NCBI RefSeq assembly: GCF_963422355.1
Contig: NC_085093.1
Span: 6,422,325 to 6,486,324, forward strand
DNA length: 64,000 nucleotides
From: Corticium candelabrum
Taxonomy: Eukaryota; Porifera; Homoscleromorpha; Homosclerophorida; Plakinidae
Direction: 5' to 3'
This document shows, piece by piece, positions 1-22,400 of the stretch (positions are counted from its first letter, which is position 1; every line of letters begins with the position of its first letter). A program made the position numbers and the translations under genes. A model generated the notes under the pieces. It was not told the origin of the DNA and did not search any database. It saw only the letters and a list, made by a program, of their open reading frames with translations.

Positions 1-312
1 TAGCTAGAACAACAAAAAGCATCTTTCCTACGGTCGGTTCTGGACCTCGAAAGAGACCCCTTTAGCTACAAGCGTTTTCGCGTACAAACCGAAATGCCTA
101 TTTCCACTTGGATGTAACATGCATGGCGATTTGGCGTGATTACTGTTAATTTATTACAGACACACAGACAGATAGACAAAGACAATTTGAGGAGAAGTTA
201 GGTTTTATATTCAGCTGCAAACTTGCAATGCAGGTGGGTTCCTGCAAGACGTCAGCATTCAGTGCACAGTTAAAACATTTAGAGACTGGGATACATGTTC
301 TCTTGAAACCCT

Positions 313-484
<172 letters not shown>

Positions 485-577
485 AGCTCGTAATGTAACC
501 GTTTGATTTAGACAGATAGACAAATGAATTACCCTTTATAAATATAGATATAGATATAGACAGGCAATTCTGCTTAC

Positions 578-3314
578 CTAGGACACTGTAGGGTTCACTC
601 CTCTTGTACCCTTTAGTTCCCAGTTCGTTAAACGAAGCGACTTTGAATACATAACTATAATCACAATCGAGCTTTATCTTGTCTTCTATTTTCTTGGCAT
701 CATAGCTTGTCTACACAAAACAGACGATCAACCATCGTTCAGACCCACTCCACTACAAATACAATGTGCAACCATACACTAAACGACCATGAAATAAATT
801 CCCAGTTTAGCTGACGTTCGTCTATTGATCCGTTTGCATAAGAGGCAACTCGAGACCCGAGCAGCAAGAAAACGACTCCCTTAGACTTGTCAATATCACC
901 GCTGTAAAAGTGATAGTTATTGCTGTGCCAAACTAGCTTGCTCTTTATCAGTCTTGGTCTTCCAGGCATTTCAGGAAGATTATCTAAGGTTTTCAAAAAC
1001 TCTAGTCTAAAAACCAACAAAATATGATGACATGTTGTCATTAGACACGTTCACACAGCGGCGTAGCCAGAGAAAAATTGAGGGGCTAATTATTAATATT
1101 AATTTTGTTAAAATTAATATTAATTTGTTCAAAATTAATTGTATATGTATATACGTATAGATTTATAAACTAACCACGTATCATTTCGGTACTGTATAAT
1201 TACGTATATAAAATCACTCTATTCGACTATAAAGAATAGATGAGCAACCCCGCCCATAACTTTTGGAGGTACTGAACCCCCAAGAACCCTCTCCCCTCCG
1301 TAGCTACGCCCCTGGTTCACAGCAGCAACAATTGCAACTGTATTGCTAATATACGCTAACACAATGAAGCTATTTGTAGAGTTAATTAATGCATCTCAAT
1401 AGAAGATGCAATTGAAGTTATATACCACTACAACATTACCATCATACATACTGCATGCTGCACATGTAGATATGAGACAACATACATTCTGCCAGTAGCT
1501 CCACCCATTGTTTCTACAAAAGAGCAACCTTTCTTGCAAGGTAGTGATCTCTAAAAATCCAACAAACAAATGATAGTCAAAGAAGTGGATTAATTAAAAT
1601 CGTATGTCGTACCTCACAACGGTTTTCACATTCAGATAAGGACTTATACATAAGCATGTCCAGGCATGAAACTTTAGCGCACTGCAACAAATAGTTTGTT
1701 AGATGTAAAATGATACATAGACACTAATATTGCACATTGAAATTTGCCCAAACGTTTCATGCGCAGATCAGAAGGGTGGGAATGATATCCCAACCACGCC
1801 TACGACTATGGATCTTTATTATTTTAGATACATGCGTGTACCCTTATTAATAATAACAAAAATAACGTGTTGTAAAATCTTTAATTGGACACAGTCTAAT
1901 AGTAAAAGTTTTGTATATTGTGTAAAATGTCTAGACATGCGAGGTTCAGGTATAACTAGAATAGAAACGCTTTTAGTTGTAATAATAGCCAGAAATTTCA
2001 CAAACAGTATTCTAGCTGTTCAATTTTCTGCGCGATCCTCAACCTAATGGCAATCTACAGATCGAACAGCTGATATACATTATAGAAAGAAGGCGCTCTC
2101 TGTAATATCTGGCCTAGAGTAAGAACTAAAATATTTGTGTCCTTGAGGGAGCAAGCATCGGTCGGCCTTCGGGCCTTATAATAGACCCACCCAGGTTGTG
2201 AGAACTGCATGCATGGCCAATTACTTTATGTACTGCTTGTATATGAAAGGTAAACGTCTAGTCACTTTCTATCTTATGGCATCTGTTTTGAGTTGTTGAG
2301 GTCAAAGACAACTAAGCACACATACTAATTACGTTCTGCTGCGCTCTGTGTCAACAGGAAATCATTCATGGCTTCAGCTATTCTTCAAAACGGTGTGCTC
2401 TACCTTTGGTGCGTAAATTCTGCGAGCTGGATGCTCGCATTATATTTAGGAGGAACCGTGGGACCAAAAAATCTATATAACCCTCTTGCAATAACTCACT
2501 GCATTACACGCAATAGAGCAAACAAGATTGTAGTGTCTGGTCCCAATTCGATTACTCCTGGGAACGAACGAGGGTTATTCGATTATCGTGGACAGACAGA
2601 TGTAACATAAGTGCAATAGCGCGAGTGACATCATATCTGTGACATCCGACCACATGGTGACAATTTTTTCTCTTGCGGCCTGTGCGAGCTACTGGGTAAT
2701 TGTCTATACGTTACAATGTAAGAGTTGTGGAAGACCTCGGTGAGCTATTCCGGTGAACCTGCACATGAACTATGTCTAAGTGGACTGACTAGTAAAACGA
2801 CTGTACGTACTAAAGTGCAACAACATTGTCTCGTTACCTCTGAACAATTGTGAGGACAGCTGTACGAAGCCAGACTCTGCCACACAAACAGAAACATATT
2901 CTCAACGATAACTAACGCTTTCACAAACAAGACTCTTTTCTCTAATAACATATATTTATATTATCCTATTTACATACGTAAATATATTACCATATACTGT
3001 ATAGCTATTACACTAGACTTACTGATAACAGACAAGAGGACAACATACCAACTGAGCAATGGAAAGTAAGAAACTAGAGCGTAAAAACAAATGAAAGTAT
3101 GGCAAGAGACTCGTGCAAGTTGCAATTGTGATCTAATTTAATTTATTACCTCAACCGCCATGCTTAGTAAAACATTCGCTTTGCTTACTTGATTGTTGGC
3201 GTTGTACTCCGTGCAGTAAGCTATACAACGCGTCTTCTTTTCGTGTATCGCCAAGTCATCGCCACACACCAAGCAAAGGATCATGAAAGGCAAGCAAGAT
3301 GGCAATAACCTCAT
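578..3314 (-). CDS. Cysteine-rich/FN3 protein, N-terminal part, ROS1/sevenless-like (runs off left edge)
   Basis: Six exons join in a consistent phase on the minus strand: 3314-3150, 2939-2838, 1681-1613, 1550-1486, 1006-778 and 710-578 (254 codons), all with GT/AG borders. The start at 3314 is chosen because it opens directly on a signal peptide (MRLLPSCLPFMILCLVCG). Next come short exons with paired cysteines (RCIAYC, SCPHNC, CAKVSC, SECENRC, PCKKGC). The last two exons form one fibronectin-III domain, its second half reading YSYVFKVASFNELGTKGYKR. Human ROS1 also has paired cysteines such as CxxxC just before its first FN3 repeats, so a ROS1/sevenless-type receptor is my best guess. The 3' part, including any kinase, lies outside the window, so the family call is inference. 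Exon 2 (2939-2838) is the weakest: it is hydrophobic and its acceptor lacks a pyrimidine tract. Confidence 0.5.
1056..1314. mobile_element. MITE with a 7-bp target duplication (hAT-like)
   Basis: The left end CAGCGGCGTAGCCAG pairs with the right end, which reads CTACGCCCCTG. The element is flanked by direct copies of GTTCACA at 1049-1055 and 1315-1321. The interior is AT-rich with repeated TTAATATTAATT-type runs and no ORF. It sits in the intron before the FN3 exon of the minus-strand gene. A short duplication close to 8 bp and CAG...CTG ends suggest a non-autonomous hAT element; the superfamily is inference. Confidence 0.7.
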
Positions 3315-3434
3315 GTCGCTTCGCCGTGAAGGATATCTAGATACATACGCTTTCATAAGATCTAAAAGTTGAGTCTCTGTACACAAACTGATGACGATTG
3401 CTTGTGTCGACAGTTCACAGAAGGAAACAGACAA

Positions 3435-5703
3435 GCTCGTCCGGGGTCACGCTACCACAAAACACGCCTTCAAATCATTAGCACATGCTCTACACTGTAC
3501 CACCGTACGTAGTGTAAAGTGACATTTGCAAGTCACCAAGGCAGGCATTTGTGTTCTTTAGCTACAGAAGAAAGTCGCTTGTGGTAATCAAGACTACGTC
3601 CATCCGTTTATTATTCTACGAGCTACGAACCGGAAAGACTCGGCTTATTATCTAATCATTCATGTTCGTACATCCGTATGAAGTGAGGAATAAGGCGCCG
3701 TTGACAGGTTTAGCTTCGGCTACCTTATTTGGACTTGACGTCGAACAAACTTGATAACCTAGCTGCCTAGACAGCCATGCCGCATTCCGCCTGCTAAGTA
3801 GAGAGAGCTTGAAAAATGAGTTTGGTAATGGCGTTCGTTATACTAATATCAATGATTGACGAAAGCGCCCAAAGCGAAAGCAATTGGCATGTTGGCGGTT
3901 CTCGTATGGCCAACACTACTACCGTCCACAAGATTGTCACGTGCCATGGTTCGTGAATATCTACGTCAGTAGACAGACCTGTATCGTGCTAGGAGAGTGT
4001 TCGTGTGATAAGTGATTTCTACTCTGACGCAAGCGTGTACGTCTCGCCGGTCTCACCTCATCCATATGCTAACGTCTAGTCTGCGACTGTCTTGCTCCCA
4101 ATGTCATATGTACAGGAGCAAACAACAAATGATTTCGAAGCCATTGACTGCATGGCTCGATCGGTTCGAGGCCTATGTGTTTCAACATAAACAATGGTTA
4201 CCATCAAATTTGTGTGTAAGCAAGAGATGCGTCCGGAATGCAAACGTCATTCGAGTGATTTGGCAATTTCTCTAGAGTATGCAACGGTTGTGACATGTTA
4301 CGTTACACTCGAAATCCCACGAGTCACGTGCGGATGAATACACATATGCATCCTCACAGTAGAAGTATACTATAGTCCTTCCAAACGAATCTGCATGGCT
4401 GTGCATAGGTGCCTAAAACGGAAGCGGTAAGTAGTGTCATGTTCTCCTCAACGGCGCGAAGGAGCTGGTACGCCGTACCACTTTTTGAAGTTGTAGTCTA
4501 CCCTAGCCTCTCGAGCCAAGCTTTCTCTGTGCTCACTGTGCGACCTCACGCACTGTTCGGCGGCTCGCACATGAGATCGTGACGTAAACATCCGAGACGT
4601 TGATGTAAACGCATCATGTGACAAACTCGAAGATTGCTTCTATCGTATTTTGCTACACTAGAAGTACAGCTATTTGAGCTCAACAGCAGAAACTGTGCTG
4701 ACTGTGTGTGTAGAAAAACTATACAATGAGCTAGAAAATATTACGAGACATTAGTATACACGAGCACCGCAAAAATCAGACATTTCTAGCAATAGTTGAT
4801 TTGCTATAATTTTATATTTATTTGTCTAACGTTTAGACTTTCCTTAGGACAGCAGTATAACAGCGTCCATTCAACAGACTTGTCATTCTCTCTGCAAATA
4901 TATTTGAACAATAAAATTTAATAGTAAAATTATTACCAATATTTAAAGACTCATTTATTAACACACATTAAATTCAAACATATTAATTAATTAAATTAAC
5001 TGCGATTTGGACACTAACATGTATACATAAACAAATAATAACAAGCAAAATAAGAATTGAACAAGAAAAACATGTAAGTAAAACTTGCATATGTAAATTT
5101 ATGTCAATAATAATGATTAAAACTAGTCCAATTAACTGTTTATAAAGGAGAGTCCTCTGTCTGGCTGTATGTTTACCCCTAGTCTGCTCTCCGCCAAATT
5201 TGTCTCTTGCACGTCGAACCGGTAAAAGCCGCCAGTGAGTAGTGTCGTCGTCTTCTAGAGTGCACAGAGTCCCCTCTCGCGGGGTCAGGACAAATATCTA
5301 ACTCTGACGGGAAACTCGCTGCTAATTTTTCAGAAAGGGACACTCAGTTGCATTTTCATCGGTCTTTAACGAAATATTAATTAGCTAATTAATTAAATAG
5401 TATGACTGAGCTAGGCACTTCAAACTATTACTCTAAATGCAACAAGTGGCAAACAGTATCTGTGATTCTAGCCATTTTATTGCAAGCGTTCTCAATGTAA
5501 TAACTGTTCTTATCTATATCAGCGGCTACCATGTCTAAGTTATTAACAGACCTATTAATTTCTTATGCTAGCAACAATTCTATAAACATGTCTTCATTAA
5601 TTAACGTACTACGATCTACTTCTACTGTAGATTAGATCTAGATAGCTTGGCTGTTTCGTTGCTACTCGAAGTCAAACATAGACGCTTTCTACGTTTAGTA
5701 TAA
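3435..5703. other. Intergenic region between the ROS1-like gene and the 7TM-kinase gene
   Basis: I see no convincing coding exon here. Upstream of the minus-strand start at 3314 this interval must hold that gene's promoter, but no TATA box or other clear motif stands out. 4800-5130 is AT-rich. A TTTTATT at 5475-5481 reads AATAAAA on the minus strand, about 225 nt past the kinase gene's stop, and is a candidate polyadenylation signal. Confidence 0.5.
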
Positions 5704-15624
<9,921 letters not shown>

Positions 15625-15952
15625 GGTACTTTCTTGAGCTGTTAATCTTTGAAAGAAAACGAACTGACTCACAGTAAGCTAGAGCTAGGAACAGTCGTTT
15701 CAACCAGAGTATGTCTTACAGGCAAAAATATGCACTGAAGATTGGGAAGTTGTAATATAGCTAAGCCAATTGAAGGTAAACGATGGAAGCACGTGTCAGA
15801 ATAATTAAATATCCCAACCATGTCAAGCAAAGCATTGGAGACGCCTGGTAGTTATCATTGCCAAGTACCAAGGTCAATCTAATTAAGTGACCTAAATTTA
15901 CTTTGCTAAAAGTCTTCAATCCACTTAACTGCACAAGATTACTAGATATCAA

Positions 15953-16014
<62 letters not shown>

Positions 16015-18291
16015 CAACAACAACAACAACAACTACTACTACTACTACTACAACAAATGAAAAGGAGCACTAACAGTGCTGAACCCTAGGCGAAAGCTGC
16101 TCCAGTTGGACCCATTACACCAATTATCTTAAATGGTTTCAGTTGCTGATCCGTTGGTCCTAGAAGATAATTAGATAATAACCATTGCTCGTCTTTGATA
16201 CGCAAACGTATTATCTTTCTGTTTCCTTTGTAGGAACGGCTTAGATAATTTAATAAACAAAAATGCCAGACCTAACGGTTTCTACACTGTAAGGATACTG
16301 AGATCATCGCAAAAGTCCAAAAAACAACGGAGATAATGAAGATGTTCAAACACACTTATGGGGAACAGACAGTAGACTGGCGGACAAGCTCCAACACCCC
16401 ATATGCGAGATTACATGAGCGCTACACTGTGCCCGTCAACGCACGCTATACATTCCAACGTTGTTTACATGGCCGTTTCCGTCGAGTCGGTATTTCCGTC
16501 GAGTCGCTACTTCCGGTGAGACGACTACTATAACCCTCGCTACGCCTAGAGAACAACTGCCTCAAGCTGCCACAGCATATGCGGACACAGATTAACTTTA
16601 CAACATCAGCGGTACGTCAGTACACTAGTACACTGCAGTTGCAGCGCAGGTTGCTCACCAAAACGTTTAGATCTTATCAGCGAGATTTGCCAAAGCCGCA
16701 AACGAGATAGAAGTTTGTTGCCGAGAGGCTACAGCAATTATTACAAACCATGCTCTTAGTTGATTTAATACGTCACGTGAGTAAAAAAGCGGATTAGCTG
16801 TTGAACGTTCACGCAATTGTAACTCTATGCATATGCTACCTGTACAACAGACCACAATTCGGACTTAACCAATAGAAATTTAACGTTCCAATTGCCTATT
16901 GGTCATCAACCAAACCAAGAGAAATTGGAATAAATTTCAAGACTATCCTGTGTTTGTAAAAAAAGAATTCTATCACCCCTCTCATGGAACAGAGCAAATA
17001 ACGTTCTTAGCTCTGTTACAGCTCAATCTCCCGACTGCATCCATCATGCATGCCTGACGTGACTGCAGCAATACTTTGCTTTTCAAGCCTTGGTAAGGGC
17101 TAAAGGCTTTCAAGAATTGAAAAATCATACACAAGCTTGGCCATTACCAAAACATGTCTGTTAGAAAACCTGCTAGAATGTCTTTTAGTATATACTACCT
17201 TGTCGATGTAAGAGAAAACTGATCGAATAAGTCATTCCTTGTGAAGTTATTTTTACTCCAGTCTAGTACCAAACCGCAGACTCCAAGTGTGCATACTGTA
17301 TGCATGTGGTTGCAGGTAATGATGTCCTATGGTTGATGTAAGTCTAAGGTGATCACATTTATTGCCACCAGCGTAACAGATAGCAGTGGCATCCCTAAGA
17401 GGTCAGCAGCAGGGGTAATGAAAACGTACAAGCCATTGTCAATTGTCTAGAAGACCACGCCTACCAATAATGGGAATATTGGAGCCCCTATTGAGCTATC
17501 CACCTCTTCTGTCTGAATTTACTACCACAAATTATGGTCAACAATGCTGGTTATGAAACAACTCACATAATGCAGTGTATTCAATTGCTCTATGTTCATA
17601 CCTTTTCAATCAGCCAACTTCACTGATGTCATTCAAACTACATGGGGTATTAGATACATGCAAGTCAACACACAAACAGACACAGCAAACTCTGCATGGG
17701 AGATGGCACCAGGCTTCAGTATGCTAGAATAACAGTGGGCTCCTCGGATCAATATGTCTCTATCTACAGTACTGTATGTACTTGCAGTAACCATGGTTCA
17801 AAAAATGTCAACAGCTCTTGTCTGCCAGATGCGACATAAACCACAGCTACCATTCTGGTTACTACTCTAACCTACTGCAGATTTTTTGTGCATGGCTGCA
17901 TCCAAGGAGGTACAGATAAACCACAAAGCAGCCTGGGGTTCAATACCAGCAAATACAAACCAAGTCTTCTGATATGCAGCTGCAACTACTCCTTAGGCAG
18001 TTGTAATAAGAAGATGTGACCCATTCAAATGAACGAGTTCTTAATGATGAGTGGCATTCAGCAATAACCACAAGAGCTGTGCATAGTTGTGGGAGCCAAA
18101 ACAATAATTACTGACATGTAGTGGTAGTAGCAACTGCATGCTGTTACTATGTATTGGTTTCAGCTGCTTTATTAGCAAACACAACAGGAAATACTAATAA
18201 ATCAGTCTGTAAAGCAGTTGGACACACTGATCAAAAGTTAATCTCTCTACAAAATGTAGGCATTGTTGTGTCTGTGTCTGTGTCTGTGTCT

Positions 18292-18340
<49 letters not shown>

Positions 18341-18345
18341 CGCGC

Positions 18346-18411
<66 letters not shown>

Positions 18412-18785
18412 CCCTAAAAATGCCGAAACTGCTAGCTAAATTCACACAAAATACTCTTCACAGTAGACCAAGTTTGACTTGTTAACTTGTTAAGAGCAAC
18501 AGTGTAATCAATTCTTAACTACATGGATAAATGTGTGTGTGGTAGCATGCAAGCATCAAAGTAAAAGATTACAATTTGAATACCAAAGGTACAAATATCT
18601 ACAGAATTATATAAATGCAGTAGTAGGAGACAGAACTGAAGTATCCTATATCCGGGATGTTGCCCTGATAAAGAGTATATACTGTGATATGCTGGGAGCG
18701 AGACAACTGAGAGAAAACGAGATCAACATTCTAAGTAACTGGCTGCAAGACTTTCGTCGAGGATTACATCAGGGTTATATTTTTA

Positions 18786-18839
<54 letters not shown>

Positions 18840-19497
18840 ATGTGTGCGTGTGCGTGTGTTGCCTAGCTTTTATCGAAAGATTAGAATGACCTTATGCATG
18901 ACCGGCATCAGCAGGCTAGCTGTTTCGCTATTAGTCTTCTAGTACAGCGGACATAGAAATGTCAACTCTGTGGCAATGATATAGATTGTGACTAGTCAAT
19001 CAACCACCTTGGGATGGTGTTGAATCAGGTTGGTGGTTGTGAAGGTGTGATAGTGGATAAAATCAGAAGATTTTAAGCAGTAAATGCTGCAGTTGTCAAT
19101 TTGGAAAAAACTTGTCCATCTAATTTGACATAAACTACTACCCAGGACATCAATTGGCTCCTCTTCTACTCTATGAGAATCACGGGAGGAACCTAGACAG
19201 AGTGACAACTATGATCAGGCTTTCAGAGAGCAATAGACCAAGGAAAGAGACTTGGAGAAAATACCAGTTTACTGAGGAATCTTAAAGAGTGAGAAGAAAC
19301 AGGCCATGTATTCTATGTAACAAAAGAAGGGATAAATCTTCGGTTAGTAAGAGCTACTAAAGCTGCTACTAAGTAATAGAATACTCCAACTACACCATTG
19401 TATATCTTGTTGGTTTCTTTTATAGCCACATATACACTTATCCATACCACAAGGCAATCAAATGGGAGTCAAAATACAATATCAGTGAAGTAAATGT
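15625..19497. other. Intergenic region with simple repeats
   Basis: Upstream of the receptor-kinase start (15624) and downstream of ATP synthase d (19498). It contains (CA)n at 15957-16012 followed by (CAA)n and (CTA)n, a TCTGTG/TG compound tract with a CGCG core at about 18264-18408, and a TG tract at 18786-18859. A plus-strand ORF at 18533-18780 is not recognisable and runs into the TG tract, so I do not call it a gene. No other gene is seen. Confidence 0.6.
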
Positions 19498-22400
19498 TTA
19501 GTACCATTCACCACGCTTTAGTTCTTCATCGACTTCTCTTTTCAGGTCTGGATAAAGATCCAGAACTTCATCAACCTGAAATATGACACTAATAAGTGAT
19601 AGAGGTCAAATATATTTAGCAAGAAAACATGCAAACATACCGTCATGTCTTCATAAGACTTCTGACTCTGAATCTTCAGTAATTCAGCTTCTAGTTTCTT
19701 CACTTGCTTCTTCGATTCAGCGACTTCAGCTTGCACCAATGCATTCTACAAAAATTGAATATTTTAAAGTAATACAGTCATTTCAGCACTATTAGGCTAA
19801 AACGACCACAAGAGGTACATATCTTCAGCAACAAGTGCAATTGAAACTGAGATATATTGATGGCAATTTTGTAAGAGAGGTTTTGCTTACCTTCTACGAG
19901 TATTGGCAATAATAAAACCAACTCAAATAGCAATAAACCGTTTGCTGACACAAGTACATGTGAACACACATCCCACTACTACTAGCATTTCTGGATTCAT
20001 GCAAAGCCAATTTAGGCTACTAATAGATGTGACTAAATTTCAGTACATACAGTAGAACCTCGCTAACCCAAACAGTCCTTTGCCAAACCCTGTTCAGATT
20101 AGTGAAGTTGTTCGGATTACCAAAACTGCCAAACACGTAGCCTTGGAGGTCTAGACCTTGCCCGTGACACCCAGACCACTAGCGCATTTACATATGCCTC
20201 TACACATATCAATGTTTGAGGCAAACGACATTGCTGCAATGTACTTCTAAATAATGTGACAGTCACAATTTAAAATAGTCCCACTACTGTTAGCATTTGC
20301 TAAAAACTAGATAACTGCAACCAGATAACTGCAACCAGATAACCGCAACCCGAATCAGGCTGACCAATAGGATCGGGTATGCAAGGCCCAAGGATTCAGA
20401 TTAGCGAGGATTTGGACTAGTGAGGGTTGACTATACAATCAACACAGTTACTTCCATTGTAATTTACCCCACTGTGTTACAACGTGTAGTGAAAAGAAGG
20501 TTTGGAGCATAAATTCAACGATAGGTAAGACGCAACAGAAGACGAGTTTTGTTTTCGTAGGAGAGAGATGGAAGCGGACGCGCTTTGATGCTGTCACCGC
20601 CATGGCGCCTCACTTTGTGAATTTCGTCCCAGGAAACGAGACGACCAGCTACCCTGTTTCGATCAGCATAGGATGCAGTGTATCTTAGTTGATTGCTAAC
20701 AGCAGTTTGCGTTGGTCTCGTGATTTCTTTTGCACAGAAGAGGATGAAACGGGCGAAAATGGCTGATCTTGAAACGCACAGTGTGCGGTAAGTACATTCA
20801 CTACGAAGTACGGGCGCTTTCGTATGAATCTTTAGGCCTTCAGGGTACGTTGATTGTTTTGACGGCAATTTAATGTCATCTAGGATACAGGCAAGACGAT
20901 TCATGTCTAGATGGTTTTGCGTCTTGCTAGTCGGGAGCCAACTTTTGAACCTGCTGTGCATTTAGCTCCACCACTAGAAGGCAATTTGTTTCTCTCATGC
21001 TATTGCATTGATGTTTTTCTTTTCACTTTGCAAGAGCAGCACCAAAACGTTGCTTGTGAGGGTGTCTATCGGTTGCATGAAATACTAGTTTCGTCGATCA
21101 GGTCAGCTCTTGTGACAAACAGTAGGAGGGGCTGATGGTAGTATGCGGGACTTAGGCTTTTGAGCTTTGCCAGATGCTTACCCGTACTCATTGTTCCGTG
21201 TATTTCAGTCAGCAAACGTTGTACAAGCAGTCTGACAAGTTGTACAACGTTGCACAAGCACATTTACTCTATCGTACCTGTAGCTAAACGTTGTTACTTC
21301 GGGAAGGAAACATCGAACACCTAAAGAGGTCCTTGTCGTGAAATCTTGCCATAGCAATGCAAGTAACCCAGTGTAAGTATTTACATTCGATAACAGCTAT
21401 AAAGTCAAGACAACCGATCGTTTTCGCTGATGTTTGCACTTTGGGATTATCCGGGTACTTTTAAAAGATAGAATATGGGGTTGTTCCGTGCACTGAAATG
21501 CTGGCACAACTACTATACAACTCAAGCAGTACATACACTGTTTACAGTTCCTAAAGTCACTCAAATTGATGGCATTAAAAAGAGTACTTGAAATTAAGAA
21601 GATGACTGCATGCAAGAGATTTTGTTACTGTACTTGTTCAAGTAATACAGTTCCTCTGTTTCATATGATTCACTTCAGCCTTGACTAAGGCAAGGTCTCC
21701 TACATTTCAGTCCCTGAACATTCCTACTCCTTAGTGCTCAGTCTGATGAGAAATATGCTGCACTTCAAGCCTGTAGATATGATCTGTTTTATCTCTGCTT
21801 CTCTGACATCTTAGACCAAGTTTCTACCACAATTAACAAGCTGGATCAACTGCCTTAGTTAGCCTTCAGACCACCTGTCATTGATTTCATTGGGATTCCT
21901 CTTGTTACTTCTGCAACCAGAGACAAGACTGGTTCCCTAAGGGGTCTATTCAAACAGTGAATGGTATGGTCTGCAGCTGCCAATGTAATCTTGTTTACAA
22001 GTATAGTACAATGTAACTAAGAGAGTTAAGTTTCAATTGGCTCCTAATGACATCTCCTAGCTAATTCTTGTGGTAATGTTGTGTATAGTTTGCAACCACA
22101 GTCTCTCTGCCAATGCATGTGGTTTAGTAGCCACGAATGTCCTTCCACTCTCCAATCTGCATACTCTAATCCTGTAATGCGCCTAGTATTTCAGCAACCA
22201 TGAACATACACAGTGGAATTGAAACTGGCTGTAAACAGACCTCAAGTTTCGGCATAAAACTAACACACTAACATTCCCCCAAAGAGCACAAAATGTGGTA
22301 CTGTATACACGACAGTCCCATACTCAAATAGTTTTGCTAAAAGGTTGCCATGATTATCAAGATGAAATAACTAAAAAGTAAACCAAAATGAATAACTGAA

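Noticed and set aside
18533..18889. 118-codon plus ORF starting MCVVACKHQ
   Set aside because: It runs into a TG tract and has no recognisable domain or splice partners.
20515..20961. 148-codon minus-strand ORF over the CpG-rich patch
   Set aside because: No recognisable domain, no splice context, and it overlaps a more plausible plus-strand start; probably a composition effect.
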